Below, one piece after another: positions 35,842 to 44,375 of a stretch of DNA of 64,000 nucleotides (positions are counted from its first letter, which is position 1; each line of letters opens with the position of its first letter). The stretch is taken from contig NZ_AZEI01000084.1 in the NCBI RefSeq assembly GCF_001436255.1, positions 1 to 64,000 on the forward strand, in the 5' to 3' direction. A program made the translations under genes and the position numbers. The notes beneath the pieces were generated by a model that was given only the letters and a program-made list of their open reading frames with translations, was not told the origin of the DNA and did not search any database. Source of the stretch: Lentilactobacillus rapi DSM 19907 = JCM 15042. Lineage in GTDB: Bacteria; Bacillota; Bacilli; Lactobacillales; Lactobacillaceae.

Positions 35842-36546
35842 TTATTTATAAGTCACCATCGGCTGATTGCGAGCCACATACTGGATCTTTGCCACAGCTC
35901 CCAAATACTTCTCAATATTGCCGGTCAATTCCGTCATTGCCCGCTCATGGTTCTCCCGCCACTCCGGCTTCAAACATTCCGAATACATCAAAATATCGGT
36001 TGAATCGTCCGTGGCTTCGACTCGTTTGGCATCCCGCCACGCCCAACAACGGCTGGTAACCCCTTCATCATCTCGATAAATGACTTCGCCGGGTAAGGCG
36101 GGATCTTCCTCATCTTCACCAATTGCCGTGAAAGGTTCGCCGCCCTTGGCAACCTCCAGACTAATCCCACCTTGAATTTTATTCAGGTCAAGTGCCCCAA
36201 TCGGAAACCCCGTTCGCAAAGAAATCGCGTTATAGATATCCACTAAGGGATCAATGCGGCGGACGGGATTACCCTTTTTGGCCCGTTTCAATAGATTCTC
36301 AACCGCAAACCGCGCACCCTTCTTTGTTTTGAACTTTTTGAATGCTTCTCGCCATTCATGGATCAATGGGTTGGCGCTAATGGGTTCATTGGGGATCAAA
36401 TCATCAACCCGATCATTGGCTTCTGCCAGCAATTCCGGCGGCACTTGTCCCTTATCATGATTATCCAAATTGTGAACCGTAATCACCGCAATTTTGACAT
36501 CCGGAAAGATTTTCCAAAAACTTGGTTGGACAGTAAATTGACTCAT
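35842..36546 (-). CDS. Standalone B3/B4-domain protein (PheRS beta editing-domain-like)
   Basis: A 234-residue protein matching the B3/B4 tRNA-editing fold of phenylalanyl-tRNA synthetase beta chains: NPLIHEWREAFKKF, NPVRRIDPLVDIYNAISLR and GEVIYRDDEGVTSRCWAWRDAKR are the recognisable blocks. Standalone copies may deacylate mischarged tRNA, but activity is not shown. Start at the ATG at 36546 after GAGGTGG. It lies 32 bases upstream of the PTS IIC gene, in the same direction. Confidence 0.85.
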   Translation of the reverse strand: MSQFTVQPSFWKIFPDVKIAVITVHNLDNHDKGQVPPELLAEANDRVDDLIPNEPISANPLIHEWREAFKKFKTKKGARFAVENLLKRAKKGNPVRRIDPLVDIYNAISLRTGFPIGALDLNKIQGGISLEVAKGGEPFTAIGEDEEDPALPGEVIYRDDEGVTSRCWAWRDAKRVEATDDSTDILMYSECLKPEWRENHERAMTELTGNIEKYLGAVAKIQYVARNQPMVTYK

Positions 36547-36726
36547 CTTATTCCACCTCATTTAATGATTTCAGCATTCCCACATTTCATCCCTTATTTT
36601 AATTCAGTTATTCACAATGAACAAATCAAAAGTCAACTTTAGCCAACTCAAAGCGTAAACGATTCCATTCACGGCCTTAAATGACCTATAATGAAGTTGT
36701 ATATAATTTTAAGGAGGAGACAGAAT

Positions 36727-37701
36727 ATGGCAAAGGTTTTAATTGCGGGACGAATTCCTGAACAGGCATTAAGTATTTTGAAAGATGCCGGCTTAGACAT
36801 TGATGTATTTGACGACAGCGGTGCATTGATCACCAAAGATGAGCTCATCAAACGCGTGGCCGATAAAGACTTCCTGATCACCCCGTTGTCCACTCAAGTT
36901 GATAAAGACGTGATTAACAGCGCACCAAATCTCAAGTTAATCGCCAATTATGGCGCAGGCTTTAACAACATCGACACGGATTATGCCAAATCAAAGGACA
37001 TTCCAGTCACCAACACCCCCAAGGTCTCAACTACGTCAACTGCGGAAGTCACTTGCGGATTGATGATTAGCTTGGCCCATCGAATTGTCGAGGGCGATAA
37101 GTTGATGCGTGAAGAGGGCTTCTCTGGTTGGGCTCCCCTCTTCTTCCTCGGTCACCAATTGGCCGGCAAAACGTTAGGTATTATTGGGATGGGCCAAATC
37201 GGTCAAGCTGTTGCCAAACGGATGCACGCCTTTGACATGAACATTCTGTACAGCCAGCGCAAACAACTCGATCCGACCGTGGAAGCCCAGTTAGGCGCCA
37301 AATTTGCCAGTGTTGATGAAGTCATTGAGAACGCTGACGTCTTAACCCTCCACGTACCCGCAACCCCAGCTACCCACCATATGATCGGGGCTGAACAATT
37401 CCGGGCAATGAAGGACAGCGCCATGTTAATTAACGCCTCCCGGGGTCCGGTGATTGACGAAGGCGCCCTTTATGAAGCCTTATTAAATCATGATATTGCC
37501 GGGGCAGCGCTCGATGTTTACGAACATGAACCTAAAGTTGACGATGGTTTCAAGTCACTCAAAAACGTCATTTTGACACCGCATATCGGTAATGCAACGG
37601 TTGAAGCCCGTGACGCAATGGCCGAAATTGTCGCAAAGAATACGGTGGCAATGAACAAGGGTGAAAAGCCTGATTATATTGTTAATGCTGTGACCCTTTA
37701 A
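36727..37701 (+). CDS. D-2-hydroxyacid dehydrogenase (glyoxylate/glycerate reductase type)
   Basis: A 324-residue NAD(P)-dependent dehydrogenase. NAD-binding motif GMGQIGQAV (about 152-160), catalytic Arg in NASRGPVID, Glu in YEHEPKVDDG and His in TPHIGNATVEAR. The start ATG at 36727 follows AAGGAGGAG. It probably reduces 2-keto acids such as glyoxylate, hydroxypyruvate or branched-chain keto acids. It is transcribed alone, divergently from the B3/B4 gene. Confidence 0.88.
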   Translation: MAKVLIAGRIPEQALSILKDAGLDIDVFDDSGALITKDELIKRVADKDFLITPLSTQVDKDVINSAPNLKLIANYGAGFNNIDTDYAKSKDIPVTNTPKVSTTSTAEVTCGLMISLAHRIVEGDKLMREEGFSGWAPLFFLGHQLAGKTLGIIGMGQIGQAVAKRMHAFDMNILYSQRKQLDPTVEAQLGAKFASVDEVIENADVLTLHVPATPATHHMIGAEQFRAMKDSAMLINASRGPVIDEGALYEALLNHDIAGAALDVYEHEPKVDDGFKSLKNVILTPHIGNATVEARDAMAEIVAKNTVAMNKGEKPDYIVNAVTL

Positions 37702-37724
37702 GCCGTTTGAATAGTAAGCCATCA

Positions 37725-37790
37725 ATCAAAAAAGGGCTAGTCCCAACCAAAATTCGCATGAATTTTTGATTGGAACTGGCTCTTTTTTGA
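37725..37790. terminator. Bidirectional terminator
   Basis: GATCAAAAAAGAGCCAGTTCC and its counterpart GGGACTAGCCCTTTTTTGAT form a long stem between the convergent dehydrogenase and DUF1836 genes. Confidence 0.8.
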
Positions 37791-37807
37791 TCTTGCGCAG
37801 ACTTCTT

Positions 37808-38305
37808 CTACTCTTTGGATGCTTCTTCCAACCGTTTCTTAGCTGCCAGCCAAAATAAAATCGATTGAACTGCATCGTATTGCATGATTGTTGGTTTATT
37901 AGCCGACTTCAGATCCAAACTGTTCAATGCCGCCGGAACCGTGCCTGATTGGGCGGCCTGCTCGTTGAACATCAAGACAAAGTTATTATAGCCGGTCTTG
38001 GGTGAGCTGTCCTTTAAGAGTGCTTTCAATCCCGCTTGAATTTCAGCGAGGGTAAAAATATTCTTCAACAAGCCAACCACAATCGCGCCAGCCAGTTGCA
38101 TCCGCCAATATTTTTTTCGCGTTGGCGGCACAATGATATCTGCTTTGAAATAATTGTGCATCATCGTTTTGGTGATCTTACTGCCGATGATCGGGCTGAG
38201 ATACTGATTGGTCAGATCCAACAGTTGATCCAAATGAAGATCGAAGCTCGGCAGTTCATCCCACATTGGTAATTTAATTGAAAGTTGTTTTTGGTTATCA
38301 ATCAA
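37808..38305 (-). CDS. DUF1836 protein
   Basis: A 165-residue cytoplasmic protein. The pattern (ITKTMMHNYFKADIIVPPTRKKYWRMQLAGAIVV) has the look of a MerR-like winged helix followed by a helical region and matches DUF1836, common in lactobacilli. Function unknown. It lies 21 bases downstream of the degV gene and is probably co-transcribed with it. Confidence 0.8.
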   Translation of the reverse strand: MIDNQKQLSIKLPMWDELPSFDLHLDQLLDLTNQYLSPIIGSKITKTMMHNYFKADIIVPPTRKKYWRMQLAGAIVVGLLKNIFTLAEIQAGLKALLKDSSPKTGYNNFVLMFNEQAAQSGTVPAALNSLDLKSANKPTIMQYDAVQSILFWLAAKKRLEEASKE

Positions 38306-38326
38306 TTCGGTTACTCCTACTTTTCT

Positions 38327-39193
38327 TTAAAACGGATCGCCAACTTGAACAGCGATCCCGACCAAGCCTGGGCCAGTATGAACGCCCAGCACAGGTGAAA
38401 CACTTCCTTTATAAATTTTATCGTTTGGGAACAAATTATGCAATTGATCGCCCACCTTTTCCATTAAAGGTTCGTCGGCGCCGTTAACGACTGCAATGCG
38501 GACATTCTCCGCCTTTTTAACAACTTCAGCCGCCAAATTGACCATCCGGGAAATTGCCTTTTGTTCCGTCCGCGCTTTAGTGATTGGGAAATAGACCCCA
38601 TCCTGGTCACAGGAAATAACTGGCTTGATTTTCAATAGTGAACCGACTAAGCCGGCAACCCGGCCAATTCGACCACCCGCGCGGAGGTATTTCAAGCTCG
38701 GGATGTAGAAGAAAATGCGACTTTCCGAAACAGCGTCGTTTAATAATTTCACAATTTCCGCGAATGGTTTGCCAGCATCGATCAATTGCTCCGCGTAAAC
38801 GGCAAACAACCCGCTGCCAATGCCGATATTCTTGGTATTGATAACCGCCATCTCAACGCCACCCTGATCTTTGGCAACTTGATTGAATAAGCTAAAGCTA
38901 ACTGATAATTTGGCAGAAATGGTGATTCCGATAAAATGGTCGAAGCCACGCTCTTTTAAAGCGTCGAGCTGCTGCTGAATGCTGCCTTGCGTTGGCGCAG
39001 AGGTCGTTGGCAATTTAGATACATCCCCCAGCTCCGCGTAAAATTCAGCCGGCGTGATGTCGACGTTGTCACGATACTCCTTACCGGCCATACTAATCAG
39101 CATCGGGGCCACACCAATATTATCATATTGAGCAAGTGTTTCTGGTGGTACATCCGAAGCAGAATCAACTAACAAGGCAATTTTTTCAGGCAT
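38327..39193 (-). CDS. DegV-family fatty-acid-binding protein (FakB-like)
   Basis: A 288-residue protein of the DegV family, which hold a fatty acid for phosphorylation by the kinase FakA. The N-terminal domain begins IALLVDSASDVPPE, followed by TTSAPTQGSIQQQLDAL, with conserved Ser/Thr at the lipid carboxylate. The C-terminal domain ends PVLGVHTGPGLVGIAV, with the conserved His-Thr-Gly-Pro-Gly. SD GGAGA before the ATG. Its upstream region carries a palindromic operator (39235-39253). Confidence 0.9.
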   Translation of the reverse strand: MPEKIALLVDSASDVPPETLAQYDNIGVAPMLISMAGKEYRDNVDITPAEFYAELGDVSKLPTTSAPTQGSIQQQLDALKERGFDHFIGITISAKLSVSFSLFNQVAKDQGGVEMAVINTKNIGIGSGLFAVYAEQLIDAGKPFAEIVKLLNDAVSESRIFFYIPSLKYLRAGGRIGRVAGLVGSLLKIKPVISCDQDGVYFPITKARTEQKAISRMVNLAAEVVKKAENVRIAVVNGADEPLMEKVGDQLHNLFPNDKIYKGSVSPVLGVHTGPGLVGIAVQVGDPF

Positions 39194-39210
39194 GTAACTT
39201 CTCCTTTTTC

Positions 39211-39253
39211 GTACGTAGTTTTAAATACTATTTACGTAGTATTCTATACTACG
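39211..39253 (-). promoter_or_regulatory. Palindromic operator repeats upstream of degV
   Basis: CGTAGTAT-tct-ATACTACG (39235-39253) is a 19-bp palindrome. A related imperfect copy, ACGTAGTTTTAAATACTA, sits at 39213-39230, between the first copy and the start codon. The spacing suggests a dimeric repressor, possibly TetR-like. No such regulator gene lies beside it in the window. Confidence 0.5.
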
Positions 39254-39283
39254 ATTGTGAGTTGTCAATACCACAAAATAACA

Positions 39284-39324
39284 AAAACCTCCAGGACTCA
39301 ATAGAAAAGAGTCTTGGAGGTTTT
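39284..39324. terminator. Intrinsic terminator
   Basis: AAAACCTCCAGGACTC pairs with GAGTCTTGGAGGTTTT, just after the SDR stop (39352) on the minus strand. Confidence 0.8.
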
Positions 39325-39351
39325 AACTTACTACTATCAGGTTTCCTCTCT

Positions 39352-40107
39352 TTACCAGGGTAACGTCCCACCAGTTTCGGTGAACGTCCCCGTCATCGCA
39401 TTCTTTGGATCTGTTGCCAACTTCACGATTTGTTCAGCCCCTTCTGCCGGCGTCTGCATCCCTGCTGGTGTCGGTTCATTGAGGCTTCGGCCGCCAAACT
39501 CAGTCGCTGTCCACCCAGGATTAACTGAATTAACCGTTACGTTTGTCCCTGTCAATTCCTTAGCGAAGCAAATCGTGGCAAAGTTAACCGCAGCTTTGGA
39601 GGCCTGATACCCCAGCGAATTAACGTTATAAAATCGCGACTGCAGATCAGTAGCCAGCCCCAGTGACCCCATATTACTCGAAAGATTGATAATTTTAGCA
39701 GACTTGGCCTTCTTCAATAACGGTAGGAAAGCCTGAATCACGTCTACCAAGCCAAAAAAGTTAACATCAAACTCTTTTCGCATGGTAGCTGTCGAGAGCG
39801 TCGAAGCTTTTTCGTGATTATCCAAAGCAATTCCTGCGTTGTTAATGAGGAGGTCCAGATGGCCAAATTCGTCGTCAATCTTCGCGGCAGCTTGCTCAAT
39901 CCCCTGCCTGTCAGTTACATCCATCACAACCAAATCAACGGTAAATCCTTGGCTGCGTAATTGATCAACTGCCCGTTGCCCTTTCTCAGCGTTGCGAGCT
40001 CCAAGTAACACATGCTGCCCAGCTTCACCAAGCTTGGTTGCCGTTTCAAAGCCAATTCCTTTGTCAGCACCGGTGATTAATGTCAAAAGCTGATTCTCAT
40101 TTGCCAA
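39352..40107 (-). CDS. SDR-family NAD(P)-dependent oxidoreductase
   Basis: A short-chain dehydrogenase of about 251 residues. Cofactor motif TGADKGIGFET, NNAGIA, and the catalytic Tyr-Lys in GYQASKAAV. The likely start is TTG at 40107, nine bases after GGAG; the longer ATG frame has the SD inside the coding part. Substrate unknown (carbonyl reductase-like). Confidence 0.87.
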   Translation of the reverse strand: MANENQLLTLITGADKGIGFETATKLGEAGQHVLLGARNAEKGQRAVDQLRSQGFTVDLVVMDVTDRQGIEQAAAKIDDEFGHLDLLINNAGIALDNHEKASTLSTATMRKEFDVNFFGLVDVIQAFLPLLKKAKSAKIINLSSNMGSLGLATDLQSRFYNVNSLGYQASKAAVNFATICFAKELTGTNVTVNSVNPGWTATEFGGRSLNEPTPAGMQTPAEGAEQIVKLATDPKNAMTGTFTETGGTLPW

Positions 40108-40181
40108 GATTATCATCTCCAGAATAAATTTCATAGCTATTTTACCATGTCACGTCCCAGTAATCGTCCGGTTAAGATAGA

Positions 40182-40214
40182 AAAACCAACCAGCAAAGTT
40201 AACTGATTGGTTCT
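40182..40214 (-). terminator. Terminator of the large surface protein gene
   Basis: Minus strand AACCAATCAG pairs with CTGGTTGGTT and runs into TTTC, directly after the stop at 40223. Confidence 0.7.
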
Positions 40215-40222
40215 CTCAAATA

Positions 40223-43141
40223 TTATTTAATGATCTTAACATACTTGCTATTAGCAGTTACATAACCACCAGCAACTGCATAACGTTTAGCACCAAAGGT
40301 CGTAGTTGAGTATGGATGTGAGTATTCCCACTTCTTCACTTTCAACACGGTGCCCTTCTTGATAAGTTTGTTGTGCTTGCCAAAGTTAGCATTGTTGTAG
40401 CGGTAAATGGCTTTCTTAACTTTGATTTGCTTAGGTTGTTTCTGATTACCAGCAATCACAAGTTTGCGGTTTCCAGTAATGTAATGACCATTACTCAAGA
40501 GATATCGGGTAGTCAAATTATGCTTAACGAAGCCTTTCACCTTGAGCTGCGTGCCTTGCTTGAAGTTCTTCACTTTACCAGTCAAATTCTTGTTCTTATA
40601 CTCATTGACACCGCGTGGATTAATGACCGTCAGCGTCTTGTGAGAACTGTGATAATAAACGGGACGAACATACGCATAGTCAGCAGTGATGTAGCCCTTC
40701 TTACCAGCGGTCTTGCTGTGATGGTTGACATCCCGAACCACGTACCGCAAGTTGCCAGCTTTAGACTTCGCATAATCGGTTACGACAAACATCGGTCGAT
40801 TGATCCGCGGCTTCTTGGCATAACTCGCAACTCGTTCGCTCTGCTTGAAGTCTTTGTTGCTGTATATATAGATCTTCTTCAAAGCGTAGACGGCTTCACC
40901 CTTTTTGGCAATGCCAGGGGTTGAGGGCTGCGTGGTAACCGTTGGCGTTGATGGCGTCGGCGTTGGTTGCGGCGTCGGTTCTGGTTTAGGACCTGGACCT
41001 GGGTTTGGTGGTGTCGGATTTGAGTTCTTCGTGTATTCATACGTAATTGTTTGGGCACGATCACTCAGAGTCCCAACCGGTGAATCAGAACCAGCCTTAA
41101 CACCCTTATACGTATAACCATTAATTTCAATCCTGTAAGTTGGTGTTGAGACATCATACCCATCCCCAATCTTCTTACCAGTTACTGGGAATGACTTATC
41201 AGGCGCAATTGAATTACCAGTTGCAGCATCAACGTATTTAACGATAACTGGTCTAACTTCAGCATTTCGTTGATATTGGTAAGTAACCGTTTGACCTCTA
41301 TCACTCAGTGTCCCAGTCGGTGAATCGGATCCTGGCATGAGGCTTTGGTAGGTATAACCGTCAATATCAATCTTGTAAGCTGGCGTTGATACATCGTACG
41401 CATCCCCAACGTGTCCTTCGCCAGTTGCTGGGAATTGTTTACTTGGTGCAATTGACTCACCGGTTGCGGCATCAATGTAATTGACGGTAACTAATTTGCC
41501 AACAGTCTTTGTATATTCATACGTGACCGTTTTAGCTGTTCCATCGAATGTTCCCGTAACTGGATCTGAACCAGCTTTAACATCTTTAAAGGTATAACCA
41601 TTAATGTTAATCTTATAGTCTGATGTCGAAACATTATATGAATCACCAACATTAGCAGTTCCCGTGGCTGGAAATGTCTTATCTGTTGCAATTGAGTTTC
41701 CGCTATCGGCATCAACATATTTGACAGTTACCGGAGCTGCAGCTTCAGTCTTGTTAAATGTGTACGTAACGGTTGGCGTAGTTGTGTCAGCATACGTACC
41801 AGTTGAAGGATCACTTACGGAAATTTTGTTAAATCCATAATTTTCTTTTAACGCATCTATGATGGCCTGAATGTCTGAATTCTGACCCGATTGATCAGCA
41901 AGCTTAAAACTATTTACCCCGGATAAAGATAGCTTCCAAGAGGTATTAAGAGCCCCCGAAAGGAATAATGTTCTCAAAATTTGACCAGTGTCGCCATCTT
42001 TAAAGTTTACAATCACGTTACCAACGGTATCATCAAGTACATATGGCTGAATAACTACTCCATTGTAAGTATAGTTATCATTGTCCAAAAACGGAACTTC
42101 CCAAGACGAGGTCATGAATCCATTAGGGGATCGCAAATTAGTCCACTTGATACTTGGCACAAAGCTCGTAGATCCCCCATTTCCAGTTGCCGTACTAATA
42201 TAATTACCAAAATAGGTATTGAAGTTATCCAATGAGTCATTTCCAATAAATGGGTGAACTGGAACATTGGCACCGTTCGCGTCTTTAATGATAAATGAAG
42301 GGGTTGTGTACTCTGTAGTCTTAGGATTTAAATGTGCTGTTGGCATCATATAGTACTGAAACCCTACCTCAGTTCTCGGATCAACATGACTCGTAGAATC
42401 AAATAAGGGTGAAAGATCGGTTATGTTATTATAACTTACATCTAGATCACTCAGTGCTTTACCCTTTAATGCACTGATATCATGAAGACGATTCATTGAA
42501 ACGTTAATGTCCGTCAGTGGTAGAGATGCTAAAGATGTAATGTCAGATAATGCGCCATAGACAAATGGTGTCCCCTTTTGGGCTGCATTAGCATCTGTAC
42601 TAGAGCTCAAATTCACAGTCGTTAAACTAGTATCGTACTGAAGCCCTTCACTCGATCTGACACCGTGAACCTGATTAAAGTATGTGGGGTTATTAGTGTT
42701 TTGCTGCTCATCAGTGTCATAAATGAAACGAGTTCCTATCTTGCTCATCATATTCTTGGTAATATCATTTACAGATGAGCCACTTGGTAAAGTATGGGTC
42801 TTGATAAACTCATATAACACAATCTGTTGCAAGTCCTTATCGGGCATCCATTCGTCAATCTTACCAGTCGCATCTCCTGGAATCCCTTCGGCGTTTGTTT
42901 CACCTTTCCATGCAGGATTGACAACAGTTTGCAGCCATGTATCACGTTGTTCTGAAGTTCCCCCTAACCAATTTCCAGAAGCATCCATATAGGCATTAGC
43001 TGTATAAGTAGCAGCTAGAGCGCTCTGCTGCCCCCCCATCAAATTAAACGATAGCAAGAACAAAACTGCTGCAATCGCAACCATGACGGCCTTGATAACC
43101 CCTCGTAGTTTTGTTCTTTGGTGATAACTAGTATTATCCAT
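40223..43141 (-). CDS. Large surface protein: LRR-like region, MucBP repeats, DUF5776 wall module
   Basis: A 972-residue secreted protein. Order: signal peptide (1-43, ALA-AT); a domain with internalin-like leucine-rich turns (about 160-250: LPLTDINVSMNRLHDISAL, SDLDVSYNNITDLSPL); a beta-rich region (250-470); three clear MucBP repeats of about 75 residues (each starting VKYVDA or VNYIDA and ending TYEYTK or similar) plus one degenerate copy before them; a Pro-rich linker (PNPGPGPKPEP); and a C-terminal DUF5776-type module (about 730-972) with NRPMFVVTDYAK, GYITADYAYV and YITGNRKLV. No LPXTG motif is present, so attachment is probably non-covalent through the basic C-terminus. A role in adhesion to mucin-like glycans is inferred from MucBP. 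Confidence 0.87.
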   Translation of the reverse strand: MDNTSYHQRTKLRGVIKAVMVAIAAVLFLLSFNLMGGQQSALAATYTANAYMDASGNWLGGTSEQRDTWLQTVVNPAWKGETNAEGIPGDATGKIDEWMPDKDLQQIVLYEFIKTHTLPSGSSVNDITKNMMSKIGTRFIYDTDEQQNTNNPTYFNQVHGVRSSEGLQYDTSLTTVNLSSSTDANAAQKGTPFVYGALSDITSLASLPLTDINVSMNRLHDISALKGKALSDLDVSYNNITDLSPLFDSTSHVDPRTEVGFQYYMMPTAHLNPKTTEYTTPSFIIKDANGANVPVHPFIGNDSLDNFNTYFGNYISTATGNGGSTSFVPSIKWTNLRSPNGFMTSSWEVPFLDNDNYTYNGVVIQPYVLDDTVGNVIVNFKDGDTGQILRTLFLSGALNTSWKLSLSGVNSFKLADQSGQNSDIQAIIDALKENYGFNKISVSDPSTGTYADTTTPTVTYTFNKTEAAAPVTVKYVDADSGNSIATDKTFPATGTANVGDSYNVSTSDYKININGYTFKDVKAGSDPVTGTFDGTAKTVTYEYTKTVGKLVTVNYIDAATGESIAPSKQFPATGEGHVGDAYDVSTPAYKIDIDGYTYQSLMPGSDSPTGTLSDRGQTVTYQYQRNAEVRPVIVKYVDAATGNSIAPDKSFPVTGKKIGDGYDVSTPTYRIEINGYTYKGVKAGSDSPVGTLSDRAQTITYEYTKNSNPTPPNPGPGPKPEPTPQPTPTPSTPTVTTQPSTPGIAKKGEAVYALKKIYIYSNKDFKQSERVASYAKKPRINRPMFVVTDYAKSKAGNLRYVVRDVNHHSKTAGKKGYITADYAYVRPVYYHSSHKTLTVINPRGVNEYKNKNLTGKVKNFKQGTQLKVKGFVKHNLTTRYLLSNGHYITGNRKLVIAGNQKQPKQIKVKKAIYRYNNANFGKHNKLIKKGTVLKVKKWEYSHPYSTTTFGAKRYAVAGGYVTANSKYVKIIK

Positions 43142-43265
43142 GATAAAAATCCCCCCTCAAATTGTGTTTGCTGGTACATATCATAACAATATCTACCCGT
43201 AACTTATCAACAATTTCATTCTAACATAAGCGTTTACAAATTAATCAACTATTCACAGGAAACTT

Positions 43266-43460
43266 AGCTTGCACCTATGCCTTCGCCACCAAAAATTCAA
43301 ATCCGGGATTTCTGGTGTTAGACTTCTCAATTACATAGATTAGGGCCGCTCCGCAAAGCAGAAACCTGCACCTAAGCCTCCTTCACCAAAAATCCAAGCC
43401 CAGGATTTCTGGCAAAGGAAACTTAGGCTCCGGTTTCTAACCGCTTTGCTCCGCTCACTA
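43266..43460. repeat. Family B hairpins: one decayed, one complete
   Basis: Complete copy at 43345-43460 (minus orientation: CCGCAAAGCAGAAACCTGCA ... GTTTCTAACCGCTTTGCTCC). The left part (43266-43330, TTGCACCTATGCC.. to ..TTAGACTTCTC) is a shorter decayed copy. The remainder of 43142-43539 shows no gene. Confidence 0.75.
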
Positions 43461-43539
43461 AACAAAAAGGCCAACGACAACGTTAATTGCCATTGACCAG
43501 TTCATTGAAGGATGAAGCTCAATATTCTTTACTTGCTAA

Positions 43540-44019
43540 TTAATCAGCTTGTTGGTAAGGTCCTTTAGTCATTGCGGATGCAGCAACATAACCTTGGCCA
43601 GTTACATAGAAGAATGTCTTCGTCTTGTTACCTGTTGTCGTAACTTTAACGGAACGGGTTACCTTATATGTAACGGCACCCTTCAGGACACCCTTCTTGG
43701 TGAAGGTTACTTTAGCAGCATCAGCGTAGAAGAAGCCCTTATAAACATTGGTATTTGCTTTAATATGATAGCTAACTGCCTTGAAATTCTTAACGCCGTT
43801 CTTAGCCAGAGTGTATGTAACGCCCTTGGTAGCGGTTGTTGTTTTGGAAGCTGTTTTCTTGGTAGTAGTTGGTGTTGTCTTAGTCGTTGCCTTCTTAGCC
43901 GTGGTCTTGGTTGTTGCGGCATTAGCAGTTGGTAATGCTGAAGTTACTGCCAGCGGTGCGGCAAGTGCCAATGGTAAAGCCAGTGAAGCTACAGTAATCA
44001 TTGTTGCAAATTTCTTCAT
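43540..44019 (-). CDS. Small secreted Lys/Thr-rich protein with SLAP-like C-terminus
   Basis: A 159-residue exported protein. Signal peptide 1-35 (ANA-AT). A Thr/Lys/Ala-rich low-complexity stretch (36-68, many KKTT/TTKK units) is followed by a beta-rich domain (70-159: GVTYTLAKNGVKNFKA, VTYKVTRSVKVTTTGNKTKTFFYVTGQGYV) similar to the SLAP-like repeats of lactobacillus surface proteins. The high positive charge suggests electrostatic binding to teichoic acids. No enzymatic motif. Confidence 0.75.
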   Translation of the reverse strand: MKKFATMITVASLALPLALAAPLAVTSALPTANAATTKTTAKKATTKTTPTTTKKTASKTTTATKGVTYTLAKNGVKNFKAVSYHIKANTNVYKGFFYADAAKVTFTKKGVLKGAVTYKVTRSVKVTTTGNKTKTFFYVTGQGYVAASAMTKGPYQQAD

Positions 44020-44264
44020 AATAAAACCCTCCCTTTATTGGATGCCACCATTATGGCACGTTACAAATCAAAGTCAATGAAACATTGCTGTAATATAGCA
44101 CCTCTTAACAAAAAGTTAATTAACCGGTAACATACCATGTATCGATCATGTAAATCCCTATTACAACGGCAATATGGCAATGATTCACAAGGATTATTGT
44201 TCGGAAATTGCTCATTAACGAAGCAGTCGCTTTTTGTAACATTTGTAACATTGATATATTAGAT

Positions 44265-44306
44265 CAAAAAAAGCACCCGCTGCCTTCCAGCAAAAACGGG
44301 TACTTT
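44265..44306 (-). terminator. Intrinsic terminator downstream of pyruvate oxidase
   Basis: Minus strand AAAGTACCCG pairs with GCGGGTGCTTT followed by TTTTGATC. A second small GC-rich dyad lies at 44325-44370. Bases 44020-44264 contain no gene that I can support. Confidence 0.7.
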
Positions 44307-44375
44307 CCAATTGTAGAGTTGTTATGTTACGGTCATCGGATGATCATCGGCACCAATGGCCGCGACTTTTAGTTA

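Noticed and set aside
40373-40924. 183-codon plus-strand open frame opposite the 972-residue surface protein
   Set aside because: Antisense to the repetitive DUF5776 module of a gene with signal peptide and full domain set; no RBS.
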